Assembly (NCBI GenBank): GCA_003576685.1
Contig: QOZR01000009.1
Span: forward strand, 62,001-126,000
Reading direction: 5' to 3'
Length of the DNA stretch: 64,000 nucleotides
DNA from: Virgifigura deserti
GTDB taxonomy: Bacteria; Pseudomonadota; Alphaproteobacteria; Dongiales; Dongiaceae
Shown one piece after another: positions 9,094 through 19,420 of the stretch; the first letter of the stretch is position 1, and every line of letters starts with the position of its first letter. The translations under genes and the position numbers were made by a program. The notes beneath the pieces were generated by a model, which ran no database searches, had not been told where the DNA came from, and was given only the letters and a program-made list of their open reading frames with translations.

Positions 9094-10563
9094 ATGAAGG
9101 CGGGAATGCCAGAAGCAGACCACGGCGATGTTCACGATCTCCGGTCCTTCACGGACGCCGAGGCGGCAGTCCGCAGAATTACCGAGATCTACGAAGCCAG
9201 CGCGGAGCGGATCCGCAGCCGCTTCGCGCGCTTCAGCGCCGGCGAGCGGGTGGGAAACGATACCTTCGCGGCCTGCTATCCCTATCTCGGGGTCACCGTC
9301 GGACAGAACGACCTGGTCTTCGACGCCCGCCCCTCCTACGGGACCCTGCCCTATGCCGGCACCTACGGCACCACGCTGACCCGGCCCGACCTCTTCGCCA
9401 GCTATTACCAGGAGCAGATCGAGCTGCTGCTCCGGTACCATAAGGTGCCGGTGTTCGTCGGTGTGAGCGACCGGACGATCCCTCTGCCCTTCGTGGTCGA
9501 GGAGGCCACGGCCGATATCAGCGTGGCAGATCTGCGGGCGCTGCAGGATGTGTTCCGGTTCCCGTCCCTGAGCCAAATCGACGATTCCATCGTCAACGGC
9601 ACCTATGTGTCGCCGCCGGGCGCGCCGCTGCCTTTGGCGCACTTCACCGCGGAGCGCATCGACCTCGCACTCCAGCGGCTGCATCACTACACGGCGACCG
9701 ACCCGCGCTATTTCCAGCGCTTCGTCCTGTTCACGAACTATCAGCGCTATGTCGACGAGTTTGCCGACTATGGCCGGCGGCAGGTCAGCGAGGACGAGGA
9801 ATACATCGCCTTCGTCGAGCCGGGTGACGTGACCTCGGAGGCCCGACAACCGGCCGCCCGGCAGTCGCCGGCGCAGCCGCAGATGCCGGCCTTCCATCTT
9901 GTTCGCGAGGACGGCCTCGGCATCACCCTCATCAATATCGGCGTCGGCCCGGCCAACGCGAAGACGATCACCGACCATCTCGCCGTCTTGCGGCCCCATT
10001 GCTGGATGATGGTCGGCCATTGCGGCGGCCTCCGACGTTCGCAGCAGCTCGGCGATTATGTCCTGGCGCACGCCTATATCCGCGAGGACCATGTCCTGGA
10101 CGACGATCTGCCGGTCTGGATTCCGGTGCCTCCGATCGCCGAGATCCAGGTGGCGCTGCAGGAGGCCGTGGCCAGCATCACAGGCTTCCATGGCCGCGAC
10201 CTGAAGATCCGCATGCGCACCGGCACGGTCGCGACCACCGACAACCGCAACTGGGAGCTTCGCTACGACGAACTCTACACGCGCTTCAACCAGTCGCGGG
10301 CGATCGCCATCGACATGGAGAGCGCGACCATCGCCGCCAACGGCTTCCGCCTGCGCGTGCCCTACGGCACGCTGCTTTGCGTGTCCGACAAGCCGATGCA
10401 TGGCGAAATCAAGCTACGCGGCATGGCGAACGCCTTCTATCGCCAGCGCATCAACCAGCATCTCGCCATCGGCCTGGAGGCCATCCGCCTGCTTCGCGAG
10501 GCCGGCGTCGACCAGCTCCACTCCCGCAAGCTGCGCAGCTTCGACGAGCCGGCGTTCCGGTGA
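9094..10563 (+). CDS. amn: AMP nucleosidase
   Basis: Hydrolyses AMP to adenine and ribose 5-phosphate, a route for adjusting the adenylate pool. The protein has the N-terminal AMN regulatory domain (about residues 20-190, with PSYGTLPYAGTYGTTLTRPD) and a C-terminal nucleoside-phosphorylase-like domain (about 270-480), including GHCGGLRRSQQLGDYVLAH and the purine/ribose-binding IAIDMESATIAANGFR. The ATG at 9094 follows GAGGGT and gives 489 residues, against 484 in E. coli. The long upstream open frame overlapping lysK is not real. Confidence 0.95.
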   Translation: MKAGMPEADHGDVHDLRSFTDAEAAVRRITEIYEASAERIRSRFARFSAGERVGNDTFAACYPYLGVTVGQNDLVFDARPSYGTLPYAGTYGTTLTRPDLFASYYQEQIELLLRYHKVPVFVGVSDRTIPLPFVVEEATADISVADLRALQDVFRFPSLSQIDDSIVNGTYVSPPGAPLPLAHFTAERIDLALQRLHHYTATDPRYFQRFVLFTNYQRYVDEFADYGRRQVSEDEEYIAFVEPGDVTSEARQPAARQSPAQPQMPAFHLVREDGLGITLINIGVGPANAKTITDHLAVLRPHCWMMVGHCGGLRRSQQLGDYVLAHAYIREDHVLDDDLPVWIPVPPIAEIQVALQEAVASITGFHGRDLKIRMRTGTVATTDNRNWELRYDELYTRFNQSRAIAIDMESATIAANGFRLRVPYGTLLCVSDKPMHGEIKLRGMANAFYRQRINQHLAIGLEAIRLLREAGVDQLHSRKLRSFDEPAFR

Positions 10564-10599
10564 GTGGCCGGCGGCCTCTGCCTCTGCCTCTGCGACAAG

Positions 10600-10657
10600 C
10601 TCACCCTTCGGCTGGGCTAAGCATGAGGGCCTCACCCTGAGCCAGTCGAAGGGTGAG
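10600..10657. repeat. REP-like palindromic element
   Basis: Perfect 11-base arms CTCACCCTTCG (10600-10610) and CGAAGGGTGAG (10647-10657) flank a further symmetric GGCTGGGCT/GAGCCAGTC core. The CCTTCGACTGGCTCAGG-like word is a familiar intergenic repeat in many high-GC proteobacterial genomes. It lies between amn and the helicase gene; it may act as a transcript-end hairpin. Confidence 0.6.
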
Positions 10658-10687
10658 GCCCGGGCCGCCGCAGTGTATCCTGCCGCG

Positions 10688-13507
10688 ATGACGCGCCCGC
10701 ACCCTCAGCCCGCCGCCCTGAAGCTGCCCGATGCGCCGGTGCTCGTCACGGGCCTGACGCAGACTGCATGGCTCGATCCGACCGGCGAGATCGAGACGCT
10801 TGCGCTCGACGCGGCGGCGGCGCGCGTGAAAGGGCGGCCGCCGATCCTCTGCCATGCTCCGGCGACCGCGCGACGGCTAGGCCTTGAAGGGTTGGCCGGA
10901 TTCGATCTGCTCGAGTTGTTCGCCTTCGTGCATCCGGCACGGTTCTGTCTGCCGACGCCGCGCGGCCTGGCTCTTGCGCTTGGCCTTCCTGCGCCGATCG
11001 GGATCGAAGACGAGGCCGCGACCCTCCATGCGGCGATGCGCGCGCTCCTGACGACGTTGGCCGATCCGGCGGCGGGACGGCCGCGTCGTGATCGGCGGCT
11101 TCAAGCCATCGGCGCGGCCATGGCGCGCGGTGGCTGGGCCTGGGGGCCGGCGGTGCTGGCGGCGCTCGGCCACCAATCGGACGGCAAGGTTGAGCGGAGC
11201 AACGGCTTCGCGGTCTGGGACGATCTCGAGGAATGGTCGGAGCATGCCCCCGAGCCGCCGCCCGGCAACGTCCCCGTCGAGCCGACAGAAGCGCGCCGCC
11301 GGCTGGCCGCGCTGCTGGGCGCCGGTGCCGAGACCCGGCCGCAGCAGGCGGACTACGCCTCGGCGGTCAGCGCCGCCTTCACGCCTCGGGCCGAGATCGG
11401 CGCGCCACGGCTGGTTCTGGCGGAGGCCGGCACCGGGGTCGGCAAGACGCTGGGCTATCTGGCGCCGGCGAGCCTGTGGGCGGAGAAGAATGGTGGCGCG
11501 GTCTGGATCAGCACCTATACCCGAAATCTGCAGCATCAGATCGACGGCGAGCTGGACCGGCTCTATCCCGACCGAACGGTGAAGGCGCTGAAGGCGGTCG
11601 TGCGCAAGGGCCGCGAAAACTATCTCTGCCTGCTGAACCTCGAGGAGGCGGTGCGCGCCCTCCCCACACGGCCGCAGGATGCCGTAGCCCTCGGACTCAT
11701 GGCGCGCTGGGCTGAGGCGACCCGAGACGGCGACCTGACCGGTGGTGACTTTCCCGGCTGGCTCGCCGACCTGATCGGCCGGGGGCGCAGCCTCGGCCTC
11801 GCCGACCGCCGCGGCGAATGCATCCATTCCGCCTGCCCGCACTATCACAAATGCTATATCGAGCGCAGCGTCCGCCGGGCGCGGCGGGCCGAGATCGTTG
11901 TCGCCAACCATGCGCTGGTGATGATCCAGGCGGCGCTCGCTGACACGGACGAGACCGACGAGGGCCGGCTGCCGAGCCGCTATGTCTTCGACGAGGGGCA
12001 CCATGTCTTCGATGCCGCAGACGGCGCCTTCTCCGGCCATCTGAGCGGCCAGGAGACGGCCGAGTTGCGGCGCTGGCTGCTCGGCGCGGAAGGCGGCCGG
12101 CAAGGCCGGCTGTTCGCCAGCCGTGCCCGCGGGCTGAAGCGGCGGATCGAGGACTTGGTGACGGGCGAGACAGGGGGCGGGTCCACCGCTGAAGCCGATC
12201 TCGCCGAGGCGCTGCGCGCGGCCCGGGCGCTGCCGGGCGAAGCCTGGCATCAGCGTCTTGCCGACGGCGCGCCCGACGGGCCGGCGGAACGGTTCCTCGC
12301 CGCCGTGCGGCAGCAGGTCTATGCCCGCGCCCAGGGGGCGACGAGTCCTTACAGCCTGGAGACGGAGACAACCGCGCCGCTGCCGGAGCTGACCGAGGCG
12401 GCGACCGCGTTGGACGAGGCGCTCGCCCGCCTGCAACGCCCGATCGCCCGGCTGATCCGCCGGCTGGCCGCGCGGCTCGAGGACGAGGCGGAGACGCTGG
12501 ACACAACCACGCGGCTACGGATCGAGGCCGTGGTCCGCGGCCTGCGGCGGCGCGGCGAGGTCGAGATCGGCGGCTGGCGCGCCATGCTGCAGGCGCTCGC
12601 TACCGAAACGCCGCCCGCCTTTGTCGATTGGTTCTCGGTCGACCGGCTGGACGGGCGCGACATCGATGTCGGCATGCATCGGCACTGGATCGATCCGACG
12701 GTGCCCTTCGCCGCGGCGGTCGCAGCGCCGGCGCAGGGGCTGCTGATCACCTCGGCAACGCTGACCGACGGTGGCGGGGAGGACCCCAGCGAGACCGAGG
12801 CCTTCTGGACGACGGCAGAGGCACGGACCGGCGCGGTCCACCTGCCGGCGCCGGCGATCCGCGCCCGGGTGCCCTCGCCCTTCGACTATTCAGCGCAGAC
12901 GCGGGTCTTCGTCGTTACCGACGTACGCAAGGACGATCTGGACCAGGTCGCCGCCGCCTATCGCGCGCTGTTCCTCGCGTCCGGCGGTGGTGCACTCGGC
13001 CTGTTCACCGCGATCGCGCGCCTCAGGGGGGTCCATCGCCGAATCGCGCCGGCGCTGGATGCCGCCGGCCTGCCGCTGCTGGCGCAGCATGTCGACGGGC
13101 TCGACACCTCGACGCTGGTCGACATCTTCCGGGCCGAGGAGGATGCCTGCCTGCTCGGCACCGACGCGGTGCGCGACGGCGTCGACGTGCCCGGGCGCTC
13201 GCTGCGGCTGATCGTCTTCGACCGGGTGCCCTGGCCAAGGCCGGACATCCTGCACCGCGCGCGTAAAGCCGCCTTCGGCGGCCGCGCCTATGACGACCGG
13301 CTGACCCGGCTCAAACTCCGCCAGGCCTTCGGCCGGCTGGTCCGCCGCGCCGACGACCGCGGCGCATTCGTGCTGCTCGACCCGATGATGCCGAGCCGCC
13401 TCGCCGACGCCTTTCCCGGCGGCGTCGCGGTGAGCCGCGTCGGTCTGGCCGAGGCGGCGGCGGCGGTGCGGGAGTTTCTTCGGGCCAAGCCACACCCAGG
13501 CTCATAG
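10688..13507 (+). CDS. ATP-dependent DNA helicase, DinG/XPD-like (Fe-S)
   Basis: The 939-residue SF2 helicase has Walker A in EAGTGVGKTLGYLAPA (near residue 250), cysteines in YLC and GECIHSACPHYHKC suited to a 4Fe-4S cluster between motifs I and II, the DEGH Walker B box in VFDEGHHVFDAADG, and C-terminal motifs including GVDVPGRSLRLIVFDRVPW and RQAFGRLVRRADDRG (motif VI). DinG-type proteins unwind 5'-to-3' and resolve D-loops, R-loops and G4 structures. The N-terminal 230 residues are not a DnaQ exonuclease and look alphaproteobacterium-specific. The ATG at 10688 is chosen because upstream sequence runs through the palindromic element. Confidence 0.88.
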   Translation: MTRPHPQPAALKLPDAPVLVTGLTQTAWLDPTGEIETLALDAAAARVKGRPPILCHAPATARRLGLEGLAGFDLLELFAFVHPARFCLPTPRGLALALGLPAPIGIEDEAATLHAAMRALLTTLADPAAGRPRRDRRLQAIGAAMARGGWAWGPAVLAALGHQSDGKVERSNGFAVWDDLEEWSEHAPEPPPGNVPVEPTEARRRLAALLGAGAETRPQQADYASAVSAAFTPRAEIGAPRLVLAEAGTGVGKTLGYLAPASLWAEKNGGAVWISTYTRNLQHQIDGELDRLYPDRTVKALKAVVRKGRENYLCLLNLEEAVRALPTRPQDAVALGLMARWAEATRDGDLTGGDFPGWLADLIGRGRSLGLADRRGECIHSACPHYHKCYIERSVRRARRAEIVVANHALVMIQAALADTDETDEGRLPSRYVFDEGHHVFDAADGAFSGHLSGQETAELRRWLLGAEGGRQGRLFASRARGLKRRIEDLVTGETGGGSTAEADLAEALRAARALPGEAWHQRLADGAPDGPAERFLAAVRQQVYARAQGATSPYSLETETTAPLPELTEAATALDEALARLQRPIARLIRRLAARLEDEAETLDTTTRLRIEAVVRGLRRRGEVEIGGWRAMLQALATETPPAFVDWFSVDRLDGRDIDVGMHRHWIDPTVPFAAAVAAPAQGLLITSATLTDGGGEDPSETEAFWTTAEARTGAVHLPAPAIRARVPSPFDYSAQTRVFVVTDVRKDDLDQVAAAYRALFLASGGGALGLFTAIARLRGVHRRIAPALDAAGLPLLAQHVDGLDTSTLVDIFRAEEDACLLGTDAVRDGVDVPGRSLRLIVFDRVPWPRPDILHRARKAAFGGRAYDDRLTRLKLRQAFGRLVRRADDRGAFVLLDPMMPSRLADAFPGGVAVSRVGLAEAAAAVREFLRAKPHPGS

Positions 13508-13650
13508 GAGAAAGCCGTCAAACCGTCTGTATTTCTCCGCGCCTGTCCGGCCAAGCCGAAGAGAGGCGCTCTTCACCGGAGGATCCGGAAGCCAGATTAT
13601 AGCTGAGTTCCGTCCTGCCGGTTGCACGCAGTCTCGATGGGGAGACTTTC

Positions 13651-13824
13651 ATGAAGATCCTGGAATGCCGTTCCGTCGTCCCCGGGTGCAACTTCGTCAC
13701 CCACGGCGAAAGCAAGGAAGAGGTGATGCTGAAGGCGGCCGAGCACGTCCGCTCGGCCCACGACGTGGCGCATATGTCCGAAGAGCTGAGGGCCAAGATT
13801 CACGCGGCGATCCGCGAGGAATAA
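13651..13824 (+). CDS. DUF1059 family small protein
   Basis: A 57-residue protein beginning MKILECRSVVPGCNFVTHGE, with the family's PGC-x-F and later EHVRSAHD segments. It is a compact domain of unknown function found alone in many bacteria and archaea. The ATG follows GGGGAGACTTTC, a good ribosome-binding site. It stands between the helicase gene and a GC-rich hairpin. Confidence 0.82.
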   Translation: MKILECRSVVPGCNFVTHGESKEEVMLKAAEHVRSAHDVAHMSEELRAKIHAAIREE

Positions 13825-13888
13825 AGGCGCGCAGGAAGAACCGTCTCAGAGATCCGGGATGGGCCTTGTCTTGCCGGTTGCGGTAGTT

Positions 13889-13918
13889 GCGGGGGGCGGA
13901 ATTGAACCCGCCCCCCGC
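13889..13918. terminator. GC-rich hairpin between convergent genes
   Basis: Perfect 11-base arms GCGGGGGGCGG and CCGCCCCCCGC enclose the loop AATTGAAC. It lies between the DUF1059 gene and convergent DUF2852 gene, 65 bases past the former. There is no T-run on either side, so it is a hairpin barrier or mRNA 3' end rather than a canonical intrinsic terminator. Confidence 0.5.
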
Positions 13919-13990
13919 AGAATTCGAAGCCTTTCGTGCTCCGACGCTCGTGCTGGTCGGTTCGAGCGTCGGCGCCGCACGGTCGGGCGT

Positions 13991-14401
13991 CTAGCCCTGA
14001 GCCTCCGGCGCCGAGGCGTCCGGACGCCTGCCGCGCTCGGCCATGAACTGGTCGAACTCGCTCTTGTCCTTGGCTTGGCGCAGACGATCGAGAAACGCCT
14101 TGAACTCCTGCTCCTCCTCTTCCAGGCGGCGCAGCGTGTCGGCGCGATACTCATCGAAGGCGACATTGCCGCTCGAGCCGGTGAACGCCCCGCCGCACCA
14201 CCGTCGGGCATTACCCTGCGCACGGTCCGCAACGTTATGCCAGCGGCCCCTGCCGCCGTGATTCCAGCATCCCATTCGTCCACTCCATATCAGATAGCCG
14301 AGGATCGCGAGGCCAAGCGGCCAGAAAGTGAGGAACCCCAGGATCACCAAGCCGATCCAGGCGGGCTTCCCCCATTCGTCGATTTTCGCAGCGAACGCCA
14401 T
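13991..14401 (-). CDS. DUF2852 family membrane protein
   Basis: A 136-residue protein with one N-terminal transmembrane segment (about residues 14-38, WIGLVILGFLTFWPLGLAIL) and a hydrophilic, helix-rich C-terminal half (TLRRLEEEEQEFKAFLDRLRQAKDKSEFDQFM) likely to be cytoplasmic coiled coil. The architecture matches DUF2852, widespread in alphaproteobacteria and of unknown role. The ATG at 14401 lies five bases after GAGG. Its promoter carries a perfect palindrome, so it is probably the target of the neighbouring TetR repressor. Confidence 0.85.
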   Translation of the reverse strand: MAFAAKIDEWGKPAWIGLVILGFLTFWPLGLAILGYLIWSGRMGCWNHGGRGRWHNVADRAQGNARRWCGGAFTGSSGNVAFDEYRADTLRRLEEEEQEFKAFLDRLRQAKDKSEFDQFMAERGRRPDASAPEAQG

Positions 14402-14410
14402 CACAGCCTC

Positions 14411-14435
14411 ATGTAAATGTTACTTACATTTACAT
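14411..14435. promoter_or_regulatory. palindromic operator upstream of DUF2852
   Basis: Perfect 10-base arms ATGTAAATGT (14411-14420) and ACATTTACAT (14426-14435) with a 5-base spacer. It overlaps the -10 region and presumed start site of the leftward promoter, so a protein bound here should block initiation. Size and symmetry fit a TetR dimer or pair of dimers; the TetR gene lies immediately upstream. Confidence 0.7.
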
Positions 14436-14462
14436 ACTTGGCAGCGGCACGCCGCTTGTCAA
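14434..14462 (-). promoter_or_regulatory. sigma-70 type promoter of the DUF2852 gene
   Basis: On the minus strand a perfect -35 TTGACA (14457-14462) is followed after 17 bases by AAGTAT (14434-14439). The promoter lies between the TetR stop codon and the DUF2852 start, so DUF2852 has its own transcript in addition to any read-through from the regulator. Confidence 0.6.
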
Positions 14463-14494
14463 GACATCCGGACATCATTTCACGCCGGCGATCC

Positions 14495-15142
14495 TCATCC
14501 GGTCGGGTCGCCGCCGAGGCCGAGGCCTTGCAAATAAACCAGAACCCCCGCCTCGAGCAGATCCTCGGACGGCATCGGCAGCTTACGCTGGGCGGCATCG
14601 CCGCGCCCGAACAGGGAGGCTATGCCATGGGCCAACGCCCATATATGCAGGCTCATCATCAACGCGGGCGGGCGGCTCCTCTCCGGGAGCTCCGCCCGAA
14701 GGGCGTCGGAGGCTTTTCGCAGAACGTTGAAAGCACGGTCCCCTGCCTGGCGGAGGTCGGCGTCCGTATCGGGCGCGACCCCGGACTCGAACATTGCCGA
14801 ATAGTAGGCAGGCTCCGTTCGCGCGAAGGCGAGATAGGCTCGGCCGACATTGTGCAGGGCGCCCAAGGAATCCGGCCGGCCGTCGTTCCAGGCCTGGGCG
14901 AGTTCGGCCTCGAAGCGCTCGAATCCGCGCCGCGCCACATCGGCCAGCAGCGCGTCGCGATCGCGGAAATGCCGGTATGGCGCCGCCGGGCTGACGCCGG
15001 CCGCCCGCGCCGCCTCCGCGAAGGTAAACCCGGCCGGGCCCTTCTCGGCGATCAAGTTCAACGCGGCCTTGATCAAGGCCTCCCGCAGATTGCCGTGGTG
15101 ATAACCGCGGCGCCCCGCCCCGTGACCGTGTTTCCAGCTCAT
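14495..15142 (-). CDS. TetR/AcrR family regulator (WHG-type C-terminal domain)
   Basis: The 215-residue protein has a TetR HTH at residues about 15-60: REALIKAALNLIAEKGPAGFTFAEAARAAGVSPAAPYRHFRDRDAL. The C-terminal ligand/dimer domain (RPDSLGALHNVGRAYLAFARTEPAYYSAMF) resembles the TetR_C_33/WHG group. The ATG at 15142 is preferred over the open frame to 15277, since the HTH then begins at the usual position. An imperfect palindrome similar in outer arms to the DUF2852 operator overlaps its own start codon, suggesting autorepression together with control of DUF2852. Confidence 0.9.
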   Translation of the reverse strand: MSWKHGHGAGRRGYHHGNLREALIKAALNLIAEKGPAGFTFAEAARAAGVSPAAPYRHFRDRDALLADVARRGFERFEAELAQAWNDGRPDSLGALHNVGRAYLAFARTEPAYYSAMFESGVAPDTDADLRQAGDRAFNVLRKASDALRAELPERSRPPALMMSLHIWALAHGIASLFGRGDAAQRKLPMPSEDLLEAGVLVYLQGLGLGGDPTG

Positions 15143-15159
15143 GTGAAGATCTTTTACAT
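15141..15159. promoter_or_regulatory. candidate second operator over the TetR start codon
   Basis: ATGTGAA (15141-15147) and TTTACAT (15153-15159) form 7-base arms with one mismatch around GATCT. The outer ATGT-AA/TTTACAT word is shared with the perfect palindrome at 14411-14435, although the spacing is shorter. Binding here would repress the regulator's own expression. Confidence 0.4.
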
Positions 15160-15312
15160 CAGCCGCGGCGCCAGCGCAGCCGAAATGCTCGCCGCTCGGC
15201 TCGGGACGGACGCGGCAACGCCCTGATGCAGGTGATCTGGGCGGGAAATCGCGAGACGGATCAAAATTCGCCAGCACAGGCGACAGGAAGGAGAGAGACG
15301 AGTCCCTTCCTA

Positions 15313-15555
15313 CTATACCCGCGGGTCGCCGCCTTCGGCCATCTCCTCCCGCAGGTCCTCATAGGCCTTCAGGAACAACTCCGCGTCGCGCAAGGTGCGA
15401 TCGTGGAGGTGCGGGTTCACGCGGATGATGGCCATCACCTTCCTCTCGTCGACGGGGAGGCCGTCGGCCTGCCGCTTCATGGTCAGCCAGCGGGCCGCCA
15501 GGCGTTCGACGAGCTGTCTCCGCGTCGCCTGCTTTTCCATCAATTCGTCGATCAT
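15313..15555 (-). CDS. hypothetical protein, 80 residues
   Basis: Starts MIDELMEKQATRRQLVERLA at the ATG 15555, which has GGGAAG nine bases upstream. It is charged, helix-rich and has no membrane segment; the sequence includes WLTMKRQADGLPVDERKVM and ends LKAYEDLREEMAEGGDPRV. No family is recognised. It is divergent from the TerB gene and downstream of the TetR regulator region on the same strand. Confidence 0.55.
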   Translation of the reverse strand: MIDELMEKQATRRQLVERLAARWLTMKRQADGLPVDERKVMAIIRVNPHLHDRTLRDAELFLKAYEDLREEMAEGGDPRV

Positions 15556-15775
15556 CTCATTCTTCCCGCCTGTGCTGCCGTCGCTCGCCCCTTCAAGCGG
15601 GCGCCTAGTCCTTTCCATAATATGGTAGGTCTGAACCGGCGGAAAAGGCCGCCCCGCCGGCCCTCCGTTCCACCGCCGCCGCCCGTTGTCCTATCCCCGG
15701 GGCCCACCCCCGAGGGCGACCCTTGAGTCCCCTGTCGGCCTCCGCGTAGAGTCCGGCCACCCCTGACTGGAGAGA

Positions 15776-16183
15776 ATGATGATCGATCACCACGCCGCCC
15801 TCATCTACACCATGGTCCTGGTTTCGGCCGCGGACCGGAACATGACCGACGCCGAGCTGATCTCGATCGGCGATATCGTCGGCTATCTGCCCGTGTTCCG
15901 CGATTTCGATCGGGACAGACTGACCAAGGTCGCGAGCGACTGCGCCGAGCTGTTGAACGGCGAGGACGGTTTGGACACGGTCTTCGACCGGATCAAGGCA
16001 GCCCTGCCGGAAAAACTGCGCGAAACCGCCTATGCGATGGCCTGCGACGTGGCGGCGGCGGACGGTGCGGTCACGCAGGAGGAGCTGCGCCTCCTGGAAA
16101 TCATCCGGGACCGCCTCGCCATCGGTCGCTTGGCGGCCGTCGCCATCGAGCGCGGCGCCCGGGCGCGCCACGCAACCTTGTAA
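15776..16183 (+). CDS. TerB-like (tellurite resistance family) protein
   Basis: A 135-residue all-helical protein. The two acidic repeats that define TerB-like domains are visible: SAADRNMTDAELISIGDIV near residue 20 and VAAADGAVTQEELRLLEIIRD near 95. Such proteins bind metal through these acidic motifs and occur in stress and membrane contexts; stand-alone alphaproteobacterial copies have no demonstrated link to tellurite. The next gene starts 13 bases downstream, so both are likely in one operon. Confidence 0.83.
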   Translation: MMIDHHAALIYTMVLVSAADRNMTDAELISIGDIVGYLPVFRDFDRDRLTKVASDCAELLNGEDGLDTVFDRIKAALPEKLRETAYAMACDVAAADGAVTQEELRLLEIIRDRLAIGRLAAVAIERGARARHATL

Positions 16184-16195
16184 ACGGCCCTTCCT

Positions 16196-17116
16196 ATGGA
16201 CGCTCCTGGGGGCGCCCCGGGGAACGCCCCGCCCCTCGCCGGCCGCAGCATCGGCTTCATCGGCCTCGGGCTAATGGGGCGGCCGATGTGCCGCAATCTC
16301 AGTGCCGCCGGGGCGGCGCTGATAGTCCAGAACCGGACACGGGCGATGGCCGAGGCGCTGGCGGCCGAGTTGGGCCGCGTCCAGGTCGTCGACAGCCCTG
16401 CCGCAGTCGCGGCGGCAACGGACCTGCTGATCGCGAATCTCGCCGATACTGCGGCCGTCGAGCAGGTTCTGCTGGGCGAGACACCGGCCGGAGTCCTGTC
16501 CGGCCTTCGCCCCGGCGCCCTGGTCATCGACATGGGGACCACGGCGGCGGGGGCGACGCGACGGTTCGCCGAGGCCGTTCGGGCGGCCGGCGGCGATTAT
16601 GTCGACGCGCCGGTTTCAGGCGGCGTCGTCGGCGCCGAAGCGGCGAGCCTGACGATCATGGCGGGCGGCAGCGTCGCGGCGTTCGAGCGGGCGCTGCCCG
16701 TCCTGCGGACGCTGGGCGCGAACATCACCCGGTGCGGCGAGGTCGGCGCCGGGCAGGTCGCGAAGATCGCGAACCAGATGATCGTCGGCCTGACCATCGG
16801 CGCGGTCGCCGAGGCGCTGGCGCTGGCGCGGCGCGGCGGCGTTGATCCGGCGACGCTGCGCCAGGCGCTCGCCGGCGGCTTCGCCGATTCGCGGATTCTC
16901 GCCTTGCATGGAAAGCGCATGGCCGAGGGCAGCTTTACGCCGGGCGGCAAAGTCGTCACCCAGCGGAAGGATATGCAGCTGGCGCTGGACCTCGCCGCGG
17001 AGGTCGGGATCGAGCTTCCCGGCGTCGCGCTGAACCGCGAGCTGTGGGACCGGATGATCGAGCAGGGATGGGGCGAGCTCGATCACAGCGCGCTGATCAA
17101 GCTGTACGAGGATTAA
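16196..17116 (+). CDS. beta-hydroxyacid dehydrogenase family NAD(P)-dependent oxidoreductase
   Basis: The 306-residue protein follows the 3-hydroxyisobutyrate dehydrogenase/tartronate-semialdehyde reductase pattern: Rossmann motif GFIGLGLMGRPM at about residue 20, substrate-binding DAPVSGGVVGAEAASLTIMAGG near 140, and catalytic lysine in GAGQVAKIANQMIVG near 190. It would reversibly oxidise a 3-hydroxy acid; GlxR-like tartronate semialdehyde reductase is one candidate, but the substrate cannot be fixed here. Its stop codon lies inside the A-run that forms the T-run of the opposing groEL terminator. Confidence 0.88.
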   Translation: MDAPGGAPGNAPPLAGRSIGFIGLGLMGRPMCRNLSAAGAALIVQNRTRAMAEALAAELGRVQVVDSPAAVAAATDLLIANLADTAAVEQVLLGETPAGVLSGLRPGALVIDMGTTAAGATRRFAEAVRAAGGDYVDAPVSGGVVGAEAASLTIMAGGSVAAFERALPVLRTLGANITRCGEVGAGQVAKIANQMIVGLTIGAVAEALALARRGGVDPATLRQALAGGFADSRILALHGKRMAEGSFTPGGKVVTQRKDMQLALDLAAEVGIELPGVALNRELWDRMIEQGWGELDHSALIKLYED

Positions 17117-17148
17117 AAAAGAAAGGGCCGCGCCCGAAGGCGCGGCCC
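17115..17148 (-). terminator. intrinsic terminator of groESL
   Basis: On the minus strand a perfect 10-bp stem (GGGCCGCGCC/GGCGCGGCCC, 17125-17148) closed by a UUCG tetraloop is followed by TTTCTTTTTTAATC. This is a strong rho-independent terminator 28 bases beyond the groEL stop. Its T-run overlaps the stop codon of the convergent dehydrogenase gene. Confidence 0.9.
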
Positions 17149-17176
17149 CACGACTGTCGCGATGGAACGGACGGAC

Positions 17177-18850
<1,674 letters not shown>

Positions 18851-19171
18851 TTAGGCAGCTTTCTTCTTGGAACGGGCGCTTCCGCCCTCGATCACGCCCA
18901 TGATGTCCGATTCCTTCATGATCAGGAGATCCTCACCGTCGACGCGCACTTCGGTGCCCGACCACTTGCCGAACAGGACATGGTCGCCCGGCTTCACGTC
19001 CAGCGGATGGATCTTGCCGTCCTCGCTGCGCGCGCCGTCGCCCACCGCGATCACTTCGCCTTCCATCGGCTTTTCCTTCGCGGTATCGGGAATGATGATC
19101 CCGCCGGCGGACTTTTCGTTCTGCTCTACGCGGCGAACCAGCACGCGGTCATGGAGCGGTCGGAACTTCAT
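18851..19171 (-). CDS. groS: co-chaperonin GroES (10 kDa)
   Basis: The 106-residue lid of the GroEL chamber. It shows [14 protein letters not shown], the mobile-loop region [16 protein letters not shown] that contacts Gro[16 protein letters not shown] and the C-terminal [14 protein letters not shown]. The ATG at 19171 is chosen because it aligns with family N-termini and follows GGAGG. A basic tail of SARSKKKAA extends about ten residues beyond the usual length of 95-96. Confidence 0.97.
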   Translation of the reverse strand: MKFRPLHDRVLVRRVEQNEKSAGGIIIPDTAKEKPMEGEVIAVGDGARSEDGKIHPLDVKPGDHVLFGKWSGTEVRVDGEDLLIMKESDIMGVIEGGSARSKKKAA

Positions 19172-19232
19172 TGCAGAACCTCCGTCATTTCCTAAATTGT
19201 TAACGTCATCTCCCTTGCTGGTCCGCGCTACC

Positions 19233-19259
19233 TTAGCACTCTCCAGCATCGAGTGCTGC
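19233..19259 (-). promoter_or_regulatory. CIRCE element (HrcA operator) of groESL
   Basis: TTAGCACTC-N9-GAGTGCTGC matches the CIRCE consensus TTAGCACTC-N9-GAGTGCTAA except for the last two bases. It sits just downstream of the -10 box, covering the transcript start, so the HrcA repressor should control groESL in response to free GroEL. The hrcA gene is not in this window. Confidence 0.93.
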
Positions 19260-19262
19260 TCA

Positions 19263-19289
19263 TCTATAGAGTCGGCAATTTTCTGTCAA
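19263..19289 (-). promoter_or_regulatory. groESL promoter
   Basis: On the minus strand CTTGACA (-35 TTGACA at 19284-19289) is followed by TATAGA at 19263-19268 with 15 bases between, or TAGATG at 17. The CTTG and CTCTATAGATG words also resemble alphaproteobacterial RpoH promoters, so heat-shock sigma recognition is possible. CIRCE follows immediately downstream. Confidence 0.65.
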
Positions 19290-19420
19290 GGGTTCGGCCT
19301 CGATTCGGATGGCAGTTTGACCAGACTCGAGATGCATATCATGATGATTGGAGCAGATATGTAGGGGGCATATTTAGCCGGCCAGGTTCGGCTAACCGTC
19401 GTCAAGGGGAGGATATCGTC

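Noticed and set aside
8974..10401. A 475-codon minus-strand open frame
   Set aside because: Antisense to amn, which is a clear full-length family member.
10877..12436. A 519-codon minus-strand open frame
   Set aside because: Antisense to the DinG-like helicase with all helicase motifs on the plus strand.
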